NCBI RefSeq assembly: GCF_026967475.1
Contig: NZ_CP114058.1
Location: 1,178,001-1,242,000, forward strand
Length of the DNA: 64,000 bases
Reading direction: 5' to 3'
Origin: Rouxiella chamberiensis
Lineage (GTDB): Bacteria > Pseudomonadota > Gammaproteobacteria > Enterobacterales > Enterobacteriaceae
The notes below the pieces were generated by a model. The model worked only from the letters and a program-made list of their open reading frames with translations. It did not search any database and was not told the DNA's origin. A program made the position numbers and the translations under genes. Each line of letters begins with the position of its first letter. Positions within the stretch are counted from its first letter, which is position 1. Positions 1 through 9,782 of this stretch are shown here, in pieces.

Positions 1-621
1 CCATTGCGACAGCGTTTGTACCTGCGCGCCTGCCTGCTGCATCTGTTCAATGGCCTGCTGACTGTCTTCGGGCCGCAGGTTGACGCCACGGCAACCGTCG
101 CTGAGCAGAGTGACCTGATAACCCAGCTCCAGCGCATCCAGCACGCTGAACTTGACGCAATAGTCGGTCGCCAGCCCCATGACAATCACGTGGTCTATCT
201 GACGGGCTTTCAGCCAGTCGTGCAACGGCGTGGCGGCACGTTTGCCGTTGTCGAAGAATGCACTGTAACTGTCGATGGCCGGGTCCTGCCCCTTGTGCAC
301 AATATAGTCCACGGCGGCGATATTGAGCTCGGGATGAAATTTGGCCCCTGAGCTGCCCTGCACGCAATGCACCGGCCACCAGACCTGCGGCAGGCCTTCC
401 AGCTCGCCCATTGTCCATGCCTGCGCGTCGGCGTTGACGGCAAAGCTGCGGTGATGGGCCGGATGCCAGTCCTGCGAAGCCACCACAGGCATATTGGCGT
501 GACGACAGGCGGCGATCGCCAGATTGGCGACCTCCACGGTGGCATCGCCTTGCGCCACGGCCAGTGCGCCCCCTTCACAGAAATCGTTTTGCAGGTCGAT
601 CAGTAACAGCGCAGTGCTCAT
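1..621 (-). CDS. pncA: Nicotinamidase PncA (3' end cut by window edge)
   Basis: Hydrolyses nicotinamide to nicotinate in cytoplasmic NAD salvage (family knowledge). The frame opens at ATG 621 with MSTALLLIDLQNDFCEGG and stays open for 207 codons to the window edge; enterobacterial PncA is about 213 residues, so only the last few are missing. The isochorismatase-fold catalytic triad is visible: Asp9, Lys110 (VHKG) and Cys155 (GLATDYC). The metal-binding segment SQDWHPAHH lies around residues 49-57. A strong ribosome site, GAGGAG, precedes the start. It lies 20 bases downstream of ansA on the same strand, the usual ansA-pncA pair. No frameshift was found. Confidence 0.95.
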   Translation of the reverse strand, partial: MSTALLLIDLQNDFCEGGALAVAQGDATVEVANLAIAACRHANMPVVASQDWHPAHHRSFAVNADAQAWTMGELEGLPQVWWPVHCVQGSSGAKFHPELNIAAVDYIVHKGQDPAIDSYSAFFDNGKRAATPLHDWLKARQIDHVIVMGLATDYCVKFSVLDALELGYQVTLLSDGCRGVNLRPEDSQQAIEQMQQAGAQVQTLSQW

Positions 622-641
622 CTCATCTCCTCAATAATCTA

Positions 642-1651
642 TCAGGCGGATAACTCTCCGCGCAGGTCTTGCTGCATCTGCTCGCGAATGTCGGCTGCAG
701 ACAGCGGCTGGCTGAGCAGGTAGTGCAGTTTGGTCAGGGTTGCCTCGACGGTCATGTCGAAACCGCTGATAACGCCCGCGTGCGCCAGCGCATTGCCGGT
801 TGCATAACCCCCATGTTGACCTTGCCCGAAATACACTGGGTCAGGTTAATCACCACAATGCCGCGATCCGAGGCTTCTTTCAGCTCGTTGAGCAGGTCAC
901 CTTTCTGTGGCGCGTTGCCTACGCCATAAGAGCGCAATATCAGCGCCTTGACCGGCTGTTGCAGGAAGTTGCGCACCACTTCGGCAGAAATGCCGGGATA
1001 GATGGTGACGACGCCAATAGGCTGCGGGGTAATGTTGTGCACACGCAGCGGACCGGTGGTTGCCGGAATCGACGGCGTGGACAGGCGGCGAATATGAATA
1101 CCGGCTTCGAGCAGCGGCGCCATGTTCGGCGACGCGAAGGCATCGAAACCATCGGCGTGCGCCTTGGTGCTGCGATTTCCGCGATACAGACGGTTGTTGA
1201 AGAACAGGGTGACTTCATTTACCGGATGGTTGGCGGCGATGTACAGCGAGTTCAGCAGGTTTATCTGGCCGTCGGAGCGCAAGGCTTCCAGCGGGATCTG
1301 CGAACCGGTCACGATAACAGGCTTGTCGAGGTTTTCGAGCATAAAGGACAGCGCCGAGGCGGTGAACGCCATGGTATCGGTGCCGTGCAGAATAACGAAG
1401 CCGTCATACTGATCGTAATGTGCCTGAATATCGTCGGCGATATGCTGCCAGTCTTCCGGCGTCATGTCGGAGGAGTCCATCAGCGGCGAATATTCCTGAA
1501 TGTGGAAATCGGGCATCTCGGGGCGATGGAACTCGGGCATCAGCGCCAGCTGGCGCTGGAGGTGACCGGAGACAGGAATATAGCCCTGTTCCGAGCGCTG
1601 CATGCCGATGGTACCGCCGGTATAGGCAACATAAATCGATTTTTTAGTCAT
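642..1651 (-). CDS. ansA: L-asparaginase I (cytoplasmic), frameshifted in a G run
   Basis: Converts asparagine to aspartate and ammonia in the cytoplasm. The translation matches enterobacterial AnsA over its length: N-terminal YTGGTIG with nucleophile Thr14, the HGTDTM motif, then TGSQIP and FFNNRLYRGN. I chose ATG 1651 (MTKKSIYV) over the in-frame TTG at 1657. The frame breaks at 808-812, where the coding strand has five G; six would restore MGGYATGNALAHAG and run on to the stop at 642. About 336 residues after correction. This is one of many homopolymer frameshifts here and is probably a sequencing artefact. Upstream of pncA and downstream of the sppA terminator, so it likely has its own promoter. 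Confidence 0.93.
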
Positions 1652-1743
1652 GAGCAAAAGTCTTTTTTAATCAGCCAGACAGGCCAGGTGGGGGCGATTA
1701 TAAAGCGAGTGGGGCCGGAATAAAAATTTGAATGTTAAGTGAT

Positions 1744-1775
1744 AAAAAAATGGCCTCGTCACGAGGCCATTTAAA
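1744..1775 (-). terminator. Rho-independent terminator of sppA
   Basis: Inverted repeat ATGGCCTCG-TCA-CGAGGCCAT with a run of seven T on the minus strand after the stem. It sits just downstream of the sppA stop codon and separates sppA from ansA. Confidence 0.85.
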
Positions 1776-1814
1776 GGGAGGATTTACGCAATCAGCGCAT
1801 TAATTCAGCATCCG

Positions 1815-3674
1815 TTACTTCACGTCACCGCAGGTCAGACACATCGCATAGCGATTTTGCGGGTCGTTGAGGTTGTTGAACAAGTCGGCCTGCGAGCGCA
1901 TTTTCAGCGCCACATCGGCCACCGGCGCGGGCAGGTAAGCCTGTGCCACCGCAGGCAGCATCGCGTGAACCGACGCGTTCATCTGTGAAAACACCATGTC
2001 GGTGAGGCTTGGCTGGTCGACATACCAGTTAAGCTGCCATTTAGGCAGTTTAGCCAGCTCGGCGGCTTTCTTGACCGCGTCATCGAAATCACCCAGTTGA
2101 TCCACCAAACCGTTGTTCTTGGCATCCGTTCCAATCCACACGTGGCCCTGCGCAATCTCGTCTACCTGTTCCGGCGTTTTGTTACGCGACTTGGCAACCA
2201 GTCCGAGGAAGGTTTTATAACCATTCTCGATATTCAATTGCATCATCTGCGAAAACTCCGGCGGCAGCGCCTTGGTGGTCGCGATATCCGCCAGTGGCGA
2301 GGTCGCTACACCATCGGTATGCACGCCATATTGGCCGAGCGTATCCTGATAGGTGTTGATCACGCCGAAGATGCCGATGGAACCGGTCAAGGTGCTGGGG
2401 CTGGCAATGATGTAGTTGGCGGGCGTTGAAATCCAGTAACCGCCGGATGCCGCCATGCCGCCCATCGAAACGACGACCGGTTTGCCTGCCGCCTTCGCCG
2501 CAGCCAGTTCAGAACGGATCACTTCGGACGCGCTTACACTGCCGCCCGGACTGTTGACGCGAAAGACGATAGCTTTCACTTTCGGGTCAAGACGCGCTTC
2601 ACGGATCTGCTCGGCGGTGGTATCGCCGCCAACATCACCCGGCTGCCCTTCACCGTCAACAATAGCGCCATTGGCAAAGATAACCGCAATCTGCGACTGA
2701 CCGTTGTCTGGTTTGGCTTTTGGCGAATAGTCTTCAATGCTGGTGTAGTTGAAGTCTTTCTTCTGTTTGTCGAAACCAAAGGCCTTGATCATCGCCTCGT
2801 CTGCTTCGCCGCGAGAAGCCAGTTCGTCCACCAGCTTGTTTTTCAACGCATATTCCGCCGTGTCGCCGCCCACCTGCTGCAATCCGCTTAGCACGCCTGC
2901 GGCACCCGGGAAGAGTTGTTCAGGGGTTAACTGACGGTTCGCCGACACGGTGTTGAGGTAGTTGTTCCACAGCCCGCCAACCCAGCGTCCATCGGCATCG
3001 CGCGCCGCAGGCGACATGTTGTCGCGCATCAGCGGCTCGACGGCCGATTTATAGGTTCCTACGCGGAAGATGTTGGTGGTGACCTTCAGCTTGTCGAGCA
3101 GGGTTTTGTAGTACAGCGTGTTGGTGGCAAACCCATGCAGGTCGACCGTGCCCATCGGCGACAGGTAAATCTTGTTGGCAAAGCTCGCCAGATAATACTG
3201 CGACTGGTCATAGCTGTCGCCCACGGCAAAGATAGGCTTGCCCGCGTCGCGGAACTCGCGCAGCGCCTTGCCGATGTATTGCAGCGAGGCCTGATCGGTT
3301 CCGGTGAAGTCGGTCAGCGACAGCACCATGCCGGTGACGTTGCTGTCATCTTTGGCAGCACGAATAGTCTCCACCAGGTCAAACAGCGACGTCTCCTGCA
3401 GGCGATTGCTCGAGGTGCCGAGCAGTTCTCGACCCAGCTGGCGCACGCGGTTGTTGACCGTTGGCTTGTCGACCACGGACCCACTTAAATCGACCAGCAG
3501 CGCGCCCTTGGTCGGGGTGGTGTCAGCAGGTTTGGATTGCAGCTCGTAATAAATCCCCACGCCGACCAGAATGATCAACACGAGGAAAAGATTGAGAATA
3601 AATTCCCTTACAAAATTAAGCAGACGCCAGGTCCACTTAAAAAAACCGGCGATGATTCGCCACAGTATGCGCAT
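1815..3674 (-). CDS. sppA: Signal peptide peptidase SppA (protease IV)
   Basis: Membrane-anchored serine protease that degrades cleaved signal peptides. Length is 619 residues against 618 in E. coli. An N-terminal transmembrane segment lies at about residues 25-47 ([19 protein letters not shown]). The tandem S49 peptidase domains are complete: the catalytic lysine lies in GTYKSAVEP (K209 in E. coli numbering) and the nucleophile serine in [10 protein letters not shown] (S409). It starts at ATG 3674. A clean terminator follows the gene. It is divergent from ydjA, with about 175 bases between them for both promoters. Confidence 0.96.
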   Translation of the reverse strand: MRILWRIIAGFFKWTWRLLNFVREFILNLFLVLIILVGVGIYYELQSKPADTTPTKGALLVDLSGSVVDKPTVNNRVRQLGRELLGTSSNRLQETSLFDLVETIRAAKDDSNVTGMVLSLTDFTGTDQASLQYIGKALREFRDAGKPIFAVGDSYDQSQYYLASFANKIYLSPMGTVDLHGFATNTLYYKTLLDKLKVTTNIFRVGTYKSAVEPLMRDNMSPAARDADGRWVGGLWNNYLNTVSANRQLTPEQLFPGAAGVLSGLQQVGGDTAEYALKNKLVDELASRGEADEAMIKAFGFDKQKKDFNYTSIEDYSPKAKPDNGQSQIAVIFANGAIVDGEGQPGDVGGDTTAEQIREARLDPKVKAIVFRVNSPGGSVSASEVIRSELAAAKAAGKPVVVSMGGMAASGGYWISTPANYIIASPSTLTGSIGIFGVINTYQDTLGQYGVHTDGVATSPLADIATTKALPPEFSQMMQLNIENGYKTFLGLVAKSRNKTPEQVDEIAQGHVWIGTDAKNNGLVDQLGDFDDAVKKAAELAKLPKWQLNWYVDQPSLTDMVFSQMNASVHAMLPAVAQAYLPAPVADVALKMRSQADLFNNLNDPQNRYAMCLTCGDVK

Positions 3675-3850
3675 GTTGTCTCCATCAAGAGCGACTCGTG
3701 TTGCTATCCTAATGACCTGCCGGAAAAAAGTCAGCTTTAAATCCTTTGATAAATTGGCAGCATTCGTAACAGAGAAGCCCGTGTGGGTTAGTCAGACCCG
3801 CGCGGCTTATGCTAACGTTAAGGCATACGCTCATAATAAGGAGAGAAAAA

Positions 3851-4402
3851 ATGGATGCTCTGGACCTCTTGCTAAACCGTCGTTCCGCCTCGCGCCTTGC
3901 CGCACCTGCGCCTTCGGGGGAATCCCTGCAAAATATCATCAATGCCGGGATGCGCGCCCCGGACCACGGCGCACTTCAACCCTGGCGCTTTGTGATTGTC
4001 GAAAACGACGGGCTTATCCGTTTTAGTCATTTGCTGAAAAGTGCCGCAGAGAAAGACGGGCTGGACCAGAAGGCTATCGAGAAGGCGACGCAGGCGCCCA
4101 TGCGCGCGCCGCAAATCATTACGGTCATTGCCGATTACAAAGAGAGTGCCAAGGTGCCGCAGTGGGAGCAGGTGGTGTCGGCGGGCTGTGCCGTTCACGC
4201 CATGCAGATGGCTGCCCTGGCGCAAGGCTTTAACGGGATCTGGCGCACCGGTCCCTGGACCGAACACGCAGCAGTGCGCGAGGCATTCGGCTGTCATGGC
4301 CACGACCAGATTGTCGGTTTCCTGTATCTCGGCACGCCGCAGCTTAAATCCAGCACGCAGGTTATTCCGGCCGACAGCGCCGCCTTTGTCAGCTACTTCT
4401 GA
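3851..4402 (+). CDS. ydjA: NAD(P)H nitroreductase YdjA
   Basis: Small flavin-dependent nitroreductase-family oxidoreductase; the natural substrate in E. coli is unsettled. It has 183 residues like E. coli YdjA and starts [16 protein letters not shown]. The conserved segments [14 protein letters not shown] and the C-terminal [12 protein letters not shown] are present. I chose ATG 3851 with AAGGAGAG just upstream; an ATG at 3809 is in frame but lacks a ribosome site and family similarity. The stop at 4400-4402 is followed immediately by the next gene, so it probably starts a three-gene operon with the MocA-like and PaoD-like genes. Confidence 0.93.
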   Translation: MDALDLLLNRRSASRLAAPAPSGESLQNIINAGMRAPDHGALQPWRFVIVENDGLIRFSHLLKSAAEKDGLDQKAIEKATQAPMRAPQIITVIADYKESAKVPQWEQVVSAGCAVHAMQMAALAQGFNGIWRTGPWTEHAAVREAFGCHGHDQIVGFLYLGTPQLKSSTQVIPADSAAFVSYF

Positions 4403-4403
4403 T

Positions 4404-5012
4404 ATGGGCATTCTGCTGATGGCGGCAGGTCAGGGGCAACGCTATCGTGCGCTGGCCCCTGACGTCTTTAAACTCGATGCGCCGCTTGCAGGGGGCGCAT
4501 CGGTGTTTGCCACCACGCTTGAAGGTTGTCTGCGCACCGGGTTGCCGGTTTATGTCGTGACCCGCCCCGAGCATCAAGAGATTATTGATACCTGCCGACA
4601 ACGGGGCGTCAGTTACGGCTGCCATCAGACCGACACGCTTGCCGACTCGATTGTGGCGGGCGTCAAGGCCTGTAACGACTGGAACGGCTGGCTGGTGCAT
4701 CTGGCCGATATGCCGCAGGTTGCCAGCCAGACATTTTTAGCGATCTATACCTTGCTGAGCGAACACGCCATCGCGCGCCCCGTGTATCGGCATGCGCCCG
4801 GCCATCCGGTCGGGTTTGCCAGAAGCATGCAATCGGCGCTGCTGGCCCTGACGCCGGGCGAGGGGGCCAAGGCGTTGCTTCGCCGCCATAACTGCTATTT
4901 TTTAGATATTGATGATGCCGGTGTTGTTTGTGACATCGATACCCCTGACGATCTCGACAAGGTGAATGCGCATGCAAAGTTTGGACAAGCAGGTGATGGC
5001 GCAGGCGAGTGA
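4404..5012 (+). CDS. MocA/MobA-like nucleotidyltransferase (molybdenum cofactor)
   Basis: Protein of 202 residues beginning MGILLMAAGQGQRY, the N-terminal nucleotide-binding loop of the NTP_transf_3 family. HLADMPQV gives the family's metal-binding Asp-Met-Pro motif, and DIDTPDDL near the end matches MocA-type enzymes. Relatives transfer CMP or GMP to molybdopterin for hydroxylase enzymes. The neighbourhood supports this: it begins one base after the ydjA stop, overlaps the PaoD-like gene, and faces the molybdoenzyme genes paoABC. I infer that it supplies molybdopterin cytosine dinucleotide to PaoC. The loop is less canonical than in E. coli MocA, so no symbol is given. Confidence 0.8.
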   Translation: MGILLMAAGQGQRYRALAPDVFKLDAPLAGGASVFATTLEGCLRTGLPVYVVTRPEHQEIIDTCRQRGVSYGCHQTDTLADSIVAGVKACNDWNGWLVHLADMPQVASQTFLAIYTLLSEHAIARPVYRHAPGHPVGFARSMQSALLALTPGEGAKALLRRHNCYFLDIDDAGVVCDIDTPDDLDKVNAHAKFGQAGDGAGE

Positions 5013-5976
5013 ATGGATAACCCATCACACCCTGTGGCTGTGCACCGTGCTCAGTACTTTTGGTTCATCGCCGCGTTCGCCGGGCACCATGATGGTAATC
5101 AACAACGCAGGGCAGTTTTGCGGCTCGCTTTCCGGCGGTTGTGTGGAAGACGATTTTCTCGAGCGTATCGCGCTTGGGCAGTTTAATGCCGACAGCCAGC
5201 GCGTTATCTACGGGGAAGCCGGACTGACGCCGAACAAGACCTTGCCGTGCGGCGGGTCGATTGCCATTCTGATTGAGAGGTTGAAGCCCGGTGCGGAAAG
5301 CGCGGCCTATCTGGCGCGTATGCAGGCTGCGCTGGCAGGGGCCATTACGCTGCGTAAACGTCTGGTGCTGCCTCTGCCGTGCTATCTGCTCGAAGAGTGC
5401 GACTATGCCAGCAGCACGCAGGTCGAAGACGATGAACAAACCCTCACCATCACACTGGCGGCCGCACCGCAGCTGGTGATTGCCGGACTCTCCGAGGTGG
5501 CGGTGTACTGCGCCGACTTCGCCACGGCGCTCGGGTTTAATACCATCGTCTGCGAGACGCGCAGTGACATGCTGCAAAACTATCGCCATCGTTTGCCGCC
5601 TAGCGTACAGCTTGAAGAGGTCTTTCCGGCGAAATGGCTCGAGCAGCACGGGCAGCATCAATGCAGCGCGGTAGTGGCGTTGACGCATGACCCGCGCATG
5701 GATGATTTAACGCTGATGGAAGCAGTGCTGACGCCCGCGTTTTATATTGGCGCGATGGGATCGCAGCGCACTAGCGAGAAGCGTTTCGAGCGATTAAAGC
5801 GGATTGCCGGTTTGACCGATGACGAGATGCAGCGCATTCATGCGCCCATTGGTTTGCCGATAGGTAGTAAAACGCCAGCCGAAATTGCGCTGGCGGTGAT
5901 GTCTGATGTGGTGAAAACCAAAAATCAGGCGATGATGCGTGAAACGGGCGTCCCTGCCCGTATCGCCGTCAAATAA
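4972..5976 (+). CDS. paoD: PaoD/XdhC-family molybdenum cofactor insertion chaperone
   Basis: XdhC/CoxI family protein of about 334 residues. Members bind the molybdenum cofactor and load it into xanthine-dehydrogenase-type enzymes. An N-terminal XdhC_CoxI domain is shown by SSPRSPGTMMV and SLSGGCVEDDF, and a C-terminal Rossmann-like XdhC_C domain by TPAFYIGAMGSQRT and GLPIGSKTPAEIA. Two ATGs (4966, 4972) are possible; I prefer 4972, which lies nine bases after AAGG. The gene overlaps the MocA-like gene and converges on paoC with the last few bases shared. In E. coli paoD follows paoC on the same strand; here it is in the opposing operon. Confidence 0.87.
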   Translation: MQSLDKQVMAQASEWITHHTLWLCTVLSTFGSSPRSPGTMMVINNAGQFCGSLSGGCVEDDFLERIALGQFNADSQRVIYGEAGLTPNKTLPCGGSIAILIERLKPGAESAAYLARMQAALAGAITLRKRLVLPLPCYLLEECDYASSTQVEDDEQTLTITLAAAPQLVIAGLSEVAVYCADFATALGFNTIVCETRSDMLQNYRHRLPPSVQLEEVFPAKWLEQHGQHQCSAVVALTHDPRMDDLTLMEAVLTPAFYIGAMGSQRTSEKRFERLKRIAGLTDDEMQRIHAPIGLPIGSKTPAEIALAVMSDVVKTKNQAMMRETGVPARIAVK

Positions 5977-8251
5977 GTTTGTCCAGGGTGATCGGCAGGT
6001 CGCGGACGCGCTTGCCGGTTGCGTGATACACCGCATTGCTGAATGCCGCCGCGACGCCCACAATACCCAGCTCACCCACGGCCTTGCCGCCCAGTCCCGT
6101 CGCCTGATAATCCGGCTCGCCGACGTCAAGGGTGATGATTTCCGGCACATCGGCGTTAATCGCCACCATATAGTCGGCCAGATTGTTGTTGATCACCCGC
6201 CCGTTGCGCGGGTCGACCTGACCTTCTTCCATCAGCGCCTGACCCAGACCCATAATCATGCCGCCAATCCACTGGCTACGGGCCAGTTTCGGGTTATAGA
6301 GCCTGCCGCTGTCGAATGCGCCGACCATACGGCTGACGCGCACGGTGCCGAAGTCTTCATCGACCCGAACCTCGACAAACTGCGCGCTCCAACTGTGTGC
6401 GGAGACATCGCCCGCCGTCGCGCCTTCGGCATCTTCCATCGCGCTGACGATATTCTTGCGATCCTCGGCCGAGGTGCCGTCCTTAAAGGTGTGGGCATCA
6501 ACCTGCAACTCTTGAAGACCGGCCAGCTGAATCAGCTGTGACAGCGAAATGGCCCGCTCGGGCTGGCTGGCGGAGCTGACACTACCGTCAACCAGCAGCA
6601 GCGCGGAAGGGGACTCTTTTTCCAGTGGCGATCCGGCCTGCGTGGCGGCAAGCGAGACTAGTCGTTCGCGCATTTGCAGCGCCGCCTTGTGCGTTACGGT
6701 GGTCAGATTGCCTGCGAGCTGCGAGCCGCCCGCCACACCGGCCAGCGGGAAGCGCGTATCACCCAGCTGGACTTTGACCCGCGATGAAGACACTTGCAGC
6801 ACTTCGGCCACGGTTTGCGCCAGAATCGTGTAGGTGCCCGTACCCAAATCGACGCCGCCGCTTTGCAGCAGGAAACTGCCGTCCTTTTGAAGAGTCAGGC
6901 GGGCTTCGGCGGGCATCCGGCTCACCGGATACGTTCCGGCCGCCATGCCCCAGCCGATAAGCTCATGGCCTTCGCGCATGGAACGGGGTTTGGCCGAGCG
7001 CTTGTCCCAGCCAAAGGCTCTGGCCCCTGCCGCATAGGCTTCCTTCAGACGGCGAGTGGTCCACGGGATCCCGGATTTATAGTCGTGATCTGCCCAGTTG
7101 CGCAGGCGCAGCTCAAGCGGGTCTATCCCAAGCTCGTAGGCCATTTCATCAATCGCGACTTCGAGTCCGAAGGTGCTCGGATTCTCGCCCGGCGCGCGCA
7201 TCCAGCCCGGCGTAACGGTATTGATGGGCACAACGCTGTGTTTTGACGTGACGTTAGGAATGGCATACATCAGGGCGGTGACCTTGTTGCATGACTCGGC
7301 GAAGGCGTCATTGAGCGAGGTTTCGCTCATCCCTTCGTGGATGATGGCGTTGATTTTGCCGTCGTGGTCCGCACCCATTTCCAGCGTTTGCGAGGTGGCA
7401 GGGCGGCCGCCGAAACCGGTAAAGGTCTGCGGACGGGTCAGCACGACTTTTACCGGACGTTTCAGCTCGCGCGAGGCAACGCTCGCCAGGGCGACGTGGG
7501 TATACGGCACCGGTTTGGAGCCAAAGCCGCCGCCCACATAGGGCGAAATGATACGCACGTTTTCACGCGGTAAATCAAACCATTCGGAAATAACCGTCTG
7601 CGATCCGGATACCCACTGGCTCGGCTCCCACAGGGTTAACTCATGCCCTTGCCAGTCGGCGATGCAGGCGTGCAGCTCCATCGGCATATTGTATTCGCGC
7701 GGCGTGGTATAGGTATGCTTGATGCGCACGGCAGAGGCCTGCATCGCCTTGTCGGCGTCGCCGAGGGCGATATCGCTGCTGTCGACCTGCTGCGGTTTGG
7801 CCTGCGGGTCGGTCTGAAACAGAATGGCGGGCGTCTCTTCATACTCGATGTGAACCCGCGCCGCCGCCGCGGTTGCCTGTTCAAAGGTTTCGGCGATGGC
7901 GATGCCGATATTCTGGCCGTTGTGCAAAATCACGTCGTCCTGCAACGGCACATAGGTCGTTTGCGCCGCGCCTCCTTCGGCAATGGCGGTCGGCGTGTTG
8001 ATTTTCAGGCCGCTTTCATGGGTGTAAATTGCCAGCACGCCGGGCAGCGCGGCGGCCTCGGCCGTATCCATTTTGCTGATACGCCCGCTGGAGATGGTCG
8101 ACTGGATAACCACGCCGTACAGCATGTTATCTCTTTCCTGCTCGACGGCATAACTGGCGGCACCGGTGATTTTAAGCTCGCCATCGATGCGGCTCTTGCC
8201 GCTGCCGAGGGCCTGATAATCGGTTTTCGGGGTGTTCAGGGTCTCGCTCAT
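5969..8251 (-). CDS. paoC: Molybdenum-binding subunit of aldehyde oxidoreductase PaoC
   Basis: Large catalytic subunit of a xanthine-oxidase-family molybdenum hydroxylase, 760 residues (E. coli PaoC about 732). It contains the ENVRIISPYVGGGFGSK molybdopterin region, GWMRAPGE, and near the C-terminus KAVGELGIVG, whose Glu is the catalytic base of the family, followed by RVRDLPITLDKL. In E. coli PaoABC oxidises aromatic aldehydes; the substrate here cannot be read from sequence. The start overlaps the paoB stop by four bases (ATGA), so translation is coupled. No frameshift was found. Confidence 0.93.
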   Translation of the reverse strand: MSETLNTPKTDYQALGSGKSRIDGELKITGAASYAVEQERDNMLYGVVIQSTISSGRISKMDTAEAAALPGVLAIYTHESGLKINTPTAIAEGGAAQTTYVPLQDDVILHNGQNIGIAIAETFEQATAAAARVHIEYEETPAILFQTDPQAKPQQVDSSDIALGDADKAMQASAVRIKHTYTTPREYNMPMELHACIADWQGHELTLWEPSQWVSGSQTVISEWFDLPRENVRIISPYVGGGFGSKPVPYTHVALASVASRELKRPVKVVLTRPQTFTGFGGRPATSQTLEMGADHDGKINAIIHEGMSETSLNDAFAESCNKVTALMYAIPNVTSKHSVVPINTVTPGWMRAPGENPSTFGLEVAIDEMAYELGIDPLELRLRNWADHDYKSGIPWTTRRLKEAYAAGARAFGWDKRSAKPRSMREGHELIGWGMAAGTYPVSRMPAEARLTLQKDGSFLLQSGGVDLGTGTYTILAQTVAEVLQVSSSRVKVQLGDTRFPLAGVAGGSQLAGNLTTVTHKAALQMRERLVSLAATQAGSPLEKESPSALLLVDGSVSSASQPERAISLSQLIQLAGLQELQVDAHTFKDGTSAEDRKNIVSAMEDAEGATAGDVSAHSWSAQFVEVRVDEDFGTVRVSRMVGAFDSGRLYNPKLARSQWIGGMIMGLGQALMEEGQVDPRNGRVINNNLADYMVAINADVPEIITLDVGEPDYQATGLGGKAVGELGIVGVAAAFSNAVYHATGKRVRDLPITLDKLI

Positions 8252-9246
8252 GACGCTTCTCCTGCCATCAATACGGCACGGGTAATGACGCGCGGCGCCA
8301 AAATGATTTTATAGCGGTTGTCGTGCTGCGGCTGTGCGGCTGCGACTACCTGTTGCGCAGCCTGTGACACTAACTGCTCGTCAAAGGGCTGACCTATCAG
8401 CGCATGTTCCACCTCACGCGCGCGCCACGGCTTGGTGGCAACACCCCCAAGGGCGATGCGAATATCTTCGATAACGCCGTCGACGACCTTGACGCCCACC
8501 GCCGCACTTGCCGCCGCAAACTCGTAGGAGGCGCGGTCACGAACCTTGAGGTAGTGCGAATGTTTTAACGTAGGCAGCGCCGTTGCCGGGAGTTCGATTG
8601 CCGTGATCATTTCGTCTTCGGCGAGATCATGCTCGAGATGCGGCGTGTCACCCGGCAGCAGATAGAAATCGTCGATATTGACTCGACGTTCATTGCCTGC
8701 GGCATTGGTCAGCACTACAACGGCATCGAAGGCCGTCAGCGCCACGGCAAAATCACCCGGATACGTTGCAATACAGCTGGCGCTGGTGCCCAGTACGGCG
8801 TGATTGCGATTAATGCCGCCAAGGGCGGAGCAACCCGAACCCGGCGCTCTTTTATTGCAGGCCGGGAAGGTTTCAGGGTCGCGGAAATAGGTGCAGCGCG
8901 TGCGTTGACGTAGATTGCCGCCGAGGGTCGCCATATGACGAATCTGCGACGACGCCGCCTGAGTCAGACTGCCCCAAATCGCAGGCGCCAGCGAGGCGCA
9001 CAGTGGATGCTCGGCCAGCTGGCTCATTTTTACCAGCGCACCGATTTTGATGCCGTCGTCGCTGAATTCAATCTGATCCAGTTGCGGCAGGTCAAGAATG
9101 TTTATCAATGAAGAGGGGGTCAGGACGCCGCACTTCATCAAATCGAGCTGCGTCGTGCCGCCGGCCAGCAGGTTGACGCCCGCCTGACCCTTGAGTTGTG
9201 CGGCGTCGAGGGTGGAAGCGGCCTGACGAAAGATGAGTTCATTCAT
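8248..9246 (-). CDS. paoB: FAD-binding subunit PaoB of aldehyde oxidoreductase
   Basis: Medium FAD subunit of the molybdenum hydroxylase, 332 residues. NLLAGGTTQLDLMK near the N-terminus and the ATLGGNLRQRTRC loop are FAD_binding_5 signatures. The cysteines in RCTYFRDPETFPACNKR and PGSGCSALGG match the extra [4Fe-4S] cluster insertion typical of PaoB-type subunits rather than ordinary xanthine dehydrogenases. The C-terminal CO_dehydrogenase flavoprotein domain (IRIALGGVATKPWRA) is intact. It overlaps both paoA and paoC by four bases. Confidence 0.92.
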   Translation of the reverse strand: MNELIFRQAASTLDAAQLKGQAGVNLLAGGTTQLDLMKCGVLTPSSLINILDLPQLDQIEFSDDGIKIGALVKMSQLAEHPLCASLAPAIWGSLTQAASSQIRHMATLGGNLRQRTRCTYFRDPETFPACNKRAPGSGCSALGGINRNHAVLGTSASCIATYPGDFAVALTAFDAVVVLTNAAGNERRVNIDDFYLLPGDTPHLEHDLAEDEMITAIELPATALPTLKHSHYLKVRDRASYEFAAASAAVGVKVVDGVIEDIRIALGGVATKPWRAREVEHALIGQPFDEQLVSQAAQQVVAAAQPQHDNRYKIILAPRVITRAVLMAGEAS

Positions 9247-9731
9247 ACCTGCTCCTTCTTCACGGCCTGCGCCGCCTGTTTGACGGCGTCAATGATGTGC
9301 GGGTACGCGCCGCAGCGGCAAATATTGCCGCTCATGTATTCACGAATTTCATCGTCACTGTTGGCGTGACCCTCGCGGATACAGGCAACGGCAGACATAA
9401 TCTGGCCCGGCGTGCAGTAACCGCACTGGAAGGCGTCGTGGTCGAGAAAGGCCTGTTGCACGGCATGCAGTTCACCGCTCGGTTGGGCAAGCCCTTCGAT
9501 AGTCGTAATAGACTTGCCGTTGGCCTGTGCGGCCAGCGTCAAGCAGCTCAGCACGCTTTTGCCTTCGATATGCACGGTGCAGGCGCCGCACTGACCCTGA
9601 TCGCAGCCTTTCTTGGTGCCGGGCAGCGCAAGATGTTCACGCAGTGCATCCAGCAGCGTGGTGCGCGGATCGACAGAGATAGACCGCTGGGTTCCGTTGA
9701 TGCTAAAACGCAATGGCAGAGTGTTAGACAT
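9243..9731 (-). CDS. paoA: 2Fe-2S subunit PaoA of aldehyde oxidoreductase, no Tat leader seen
   Basis: Small iron-sulfur subunit with two [2Fe-2S] clusters. The plant-type ferredoxin set is GTKKGCDQGQCGACTV followed by LSCLTL, and the C-terminal set is FQCGYCTPGQ and NICRCGAYPHI. From ATG 9731 it has 162 residues; an in-frame ATG at 9782 would add 17 residues (MHYSPIDVQHTVNTG). E. coli PaoA is about 229 residues with a twin-arginine export leader. Neither start here gives an RR motif or hydrophobic leader, so this complex may be cytoplasmic. First gene of paoABC. Confidence 0.9.
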   Translation of the reverse strand: MSNTLPLRFSINGTQRSISVDPRTTLLDALREHLALPGTKKGCDQGQCGACTVHIEGKSVLSCLTLAAQANGKSITTIEGLAQPSGELHAVQQAFLDHDAFQCGYCTPGQIMSAVACIREGHANSDDEIREYMSGNICRCGAYPHIIDAVKQAAQAVKKEQV

Positions 9732-9782
9732 AGATTTTCCAGTATTGACAGTATGTTGAACGTCGATGGGTGAGTAATGCAA

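Noticed and set aside
800..1723. Plus-strand open frame of 307 codons
   Set aside because: Antisense shadow of ansA.
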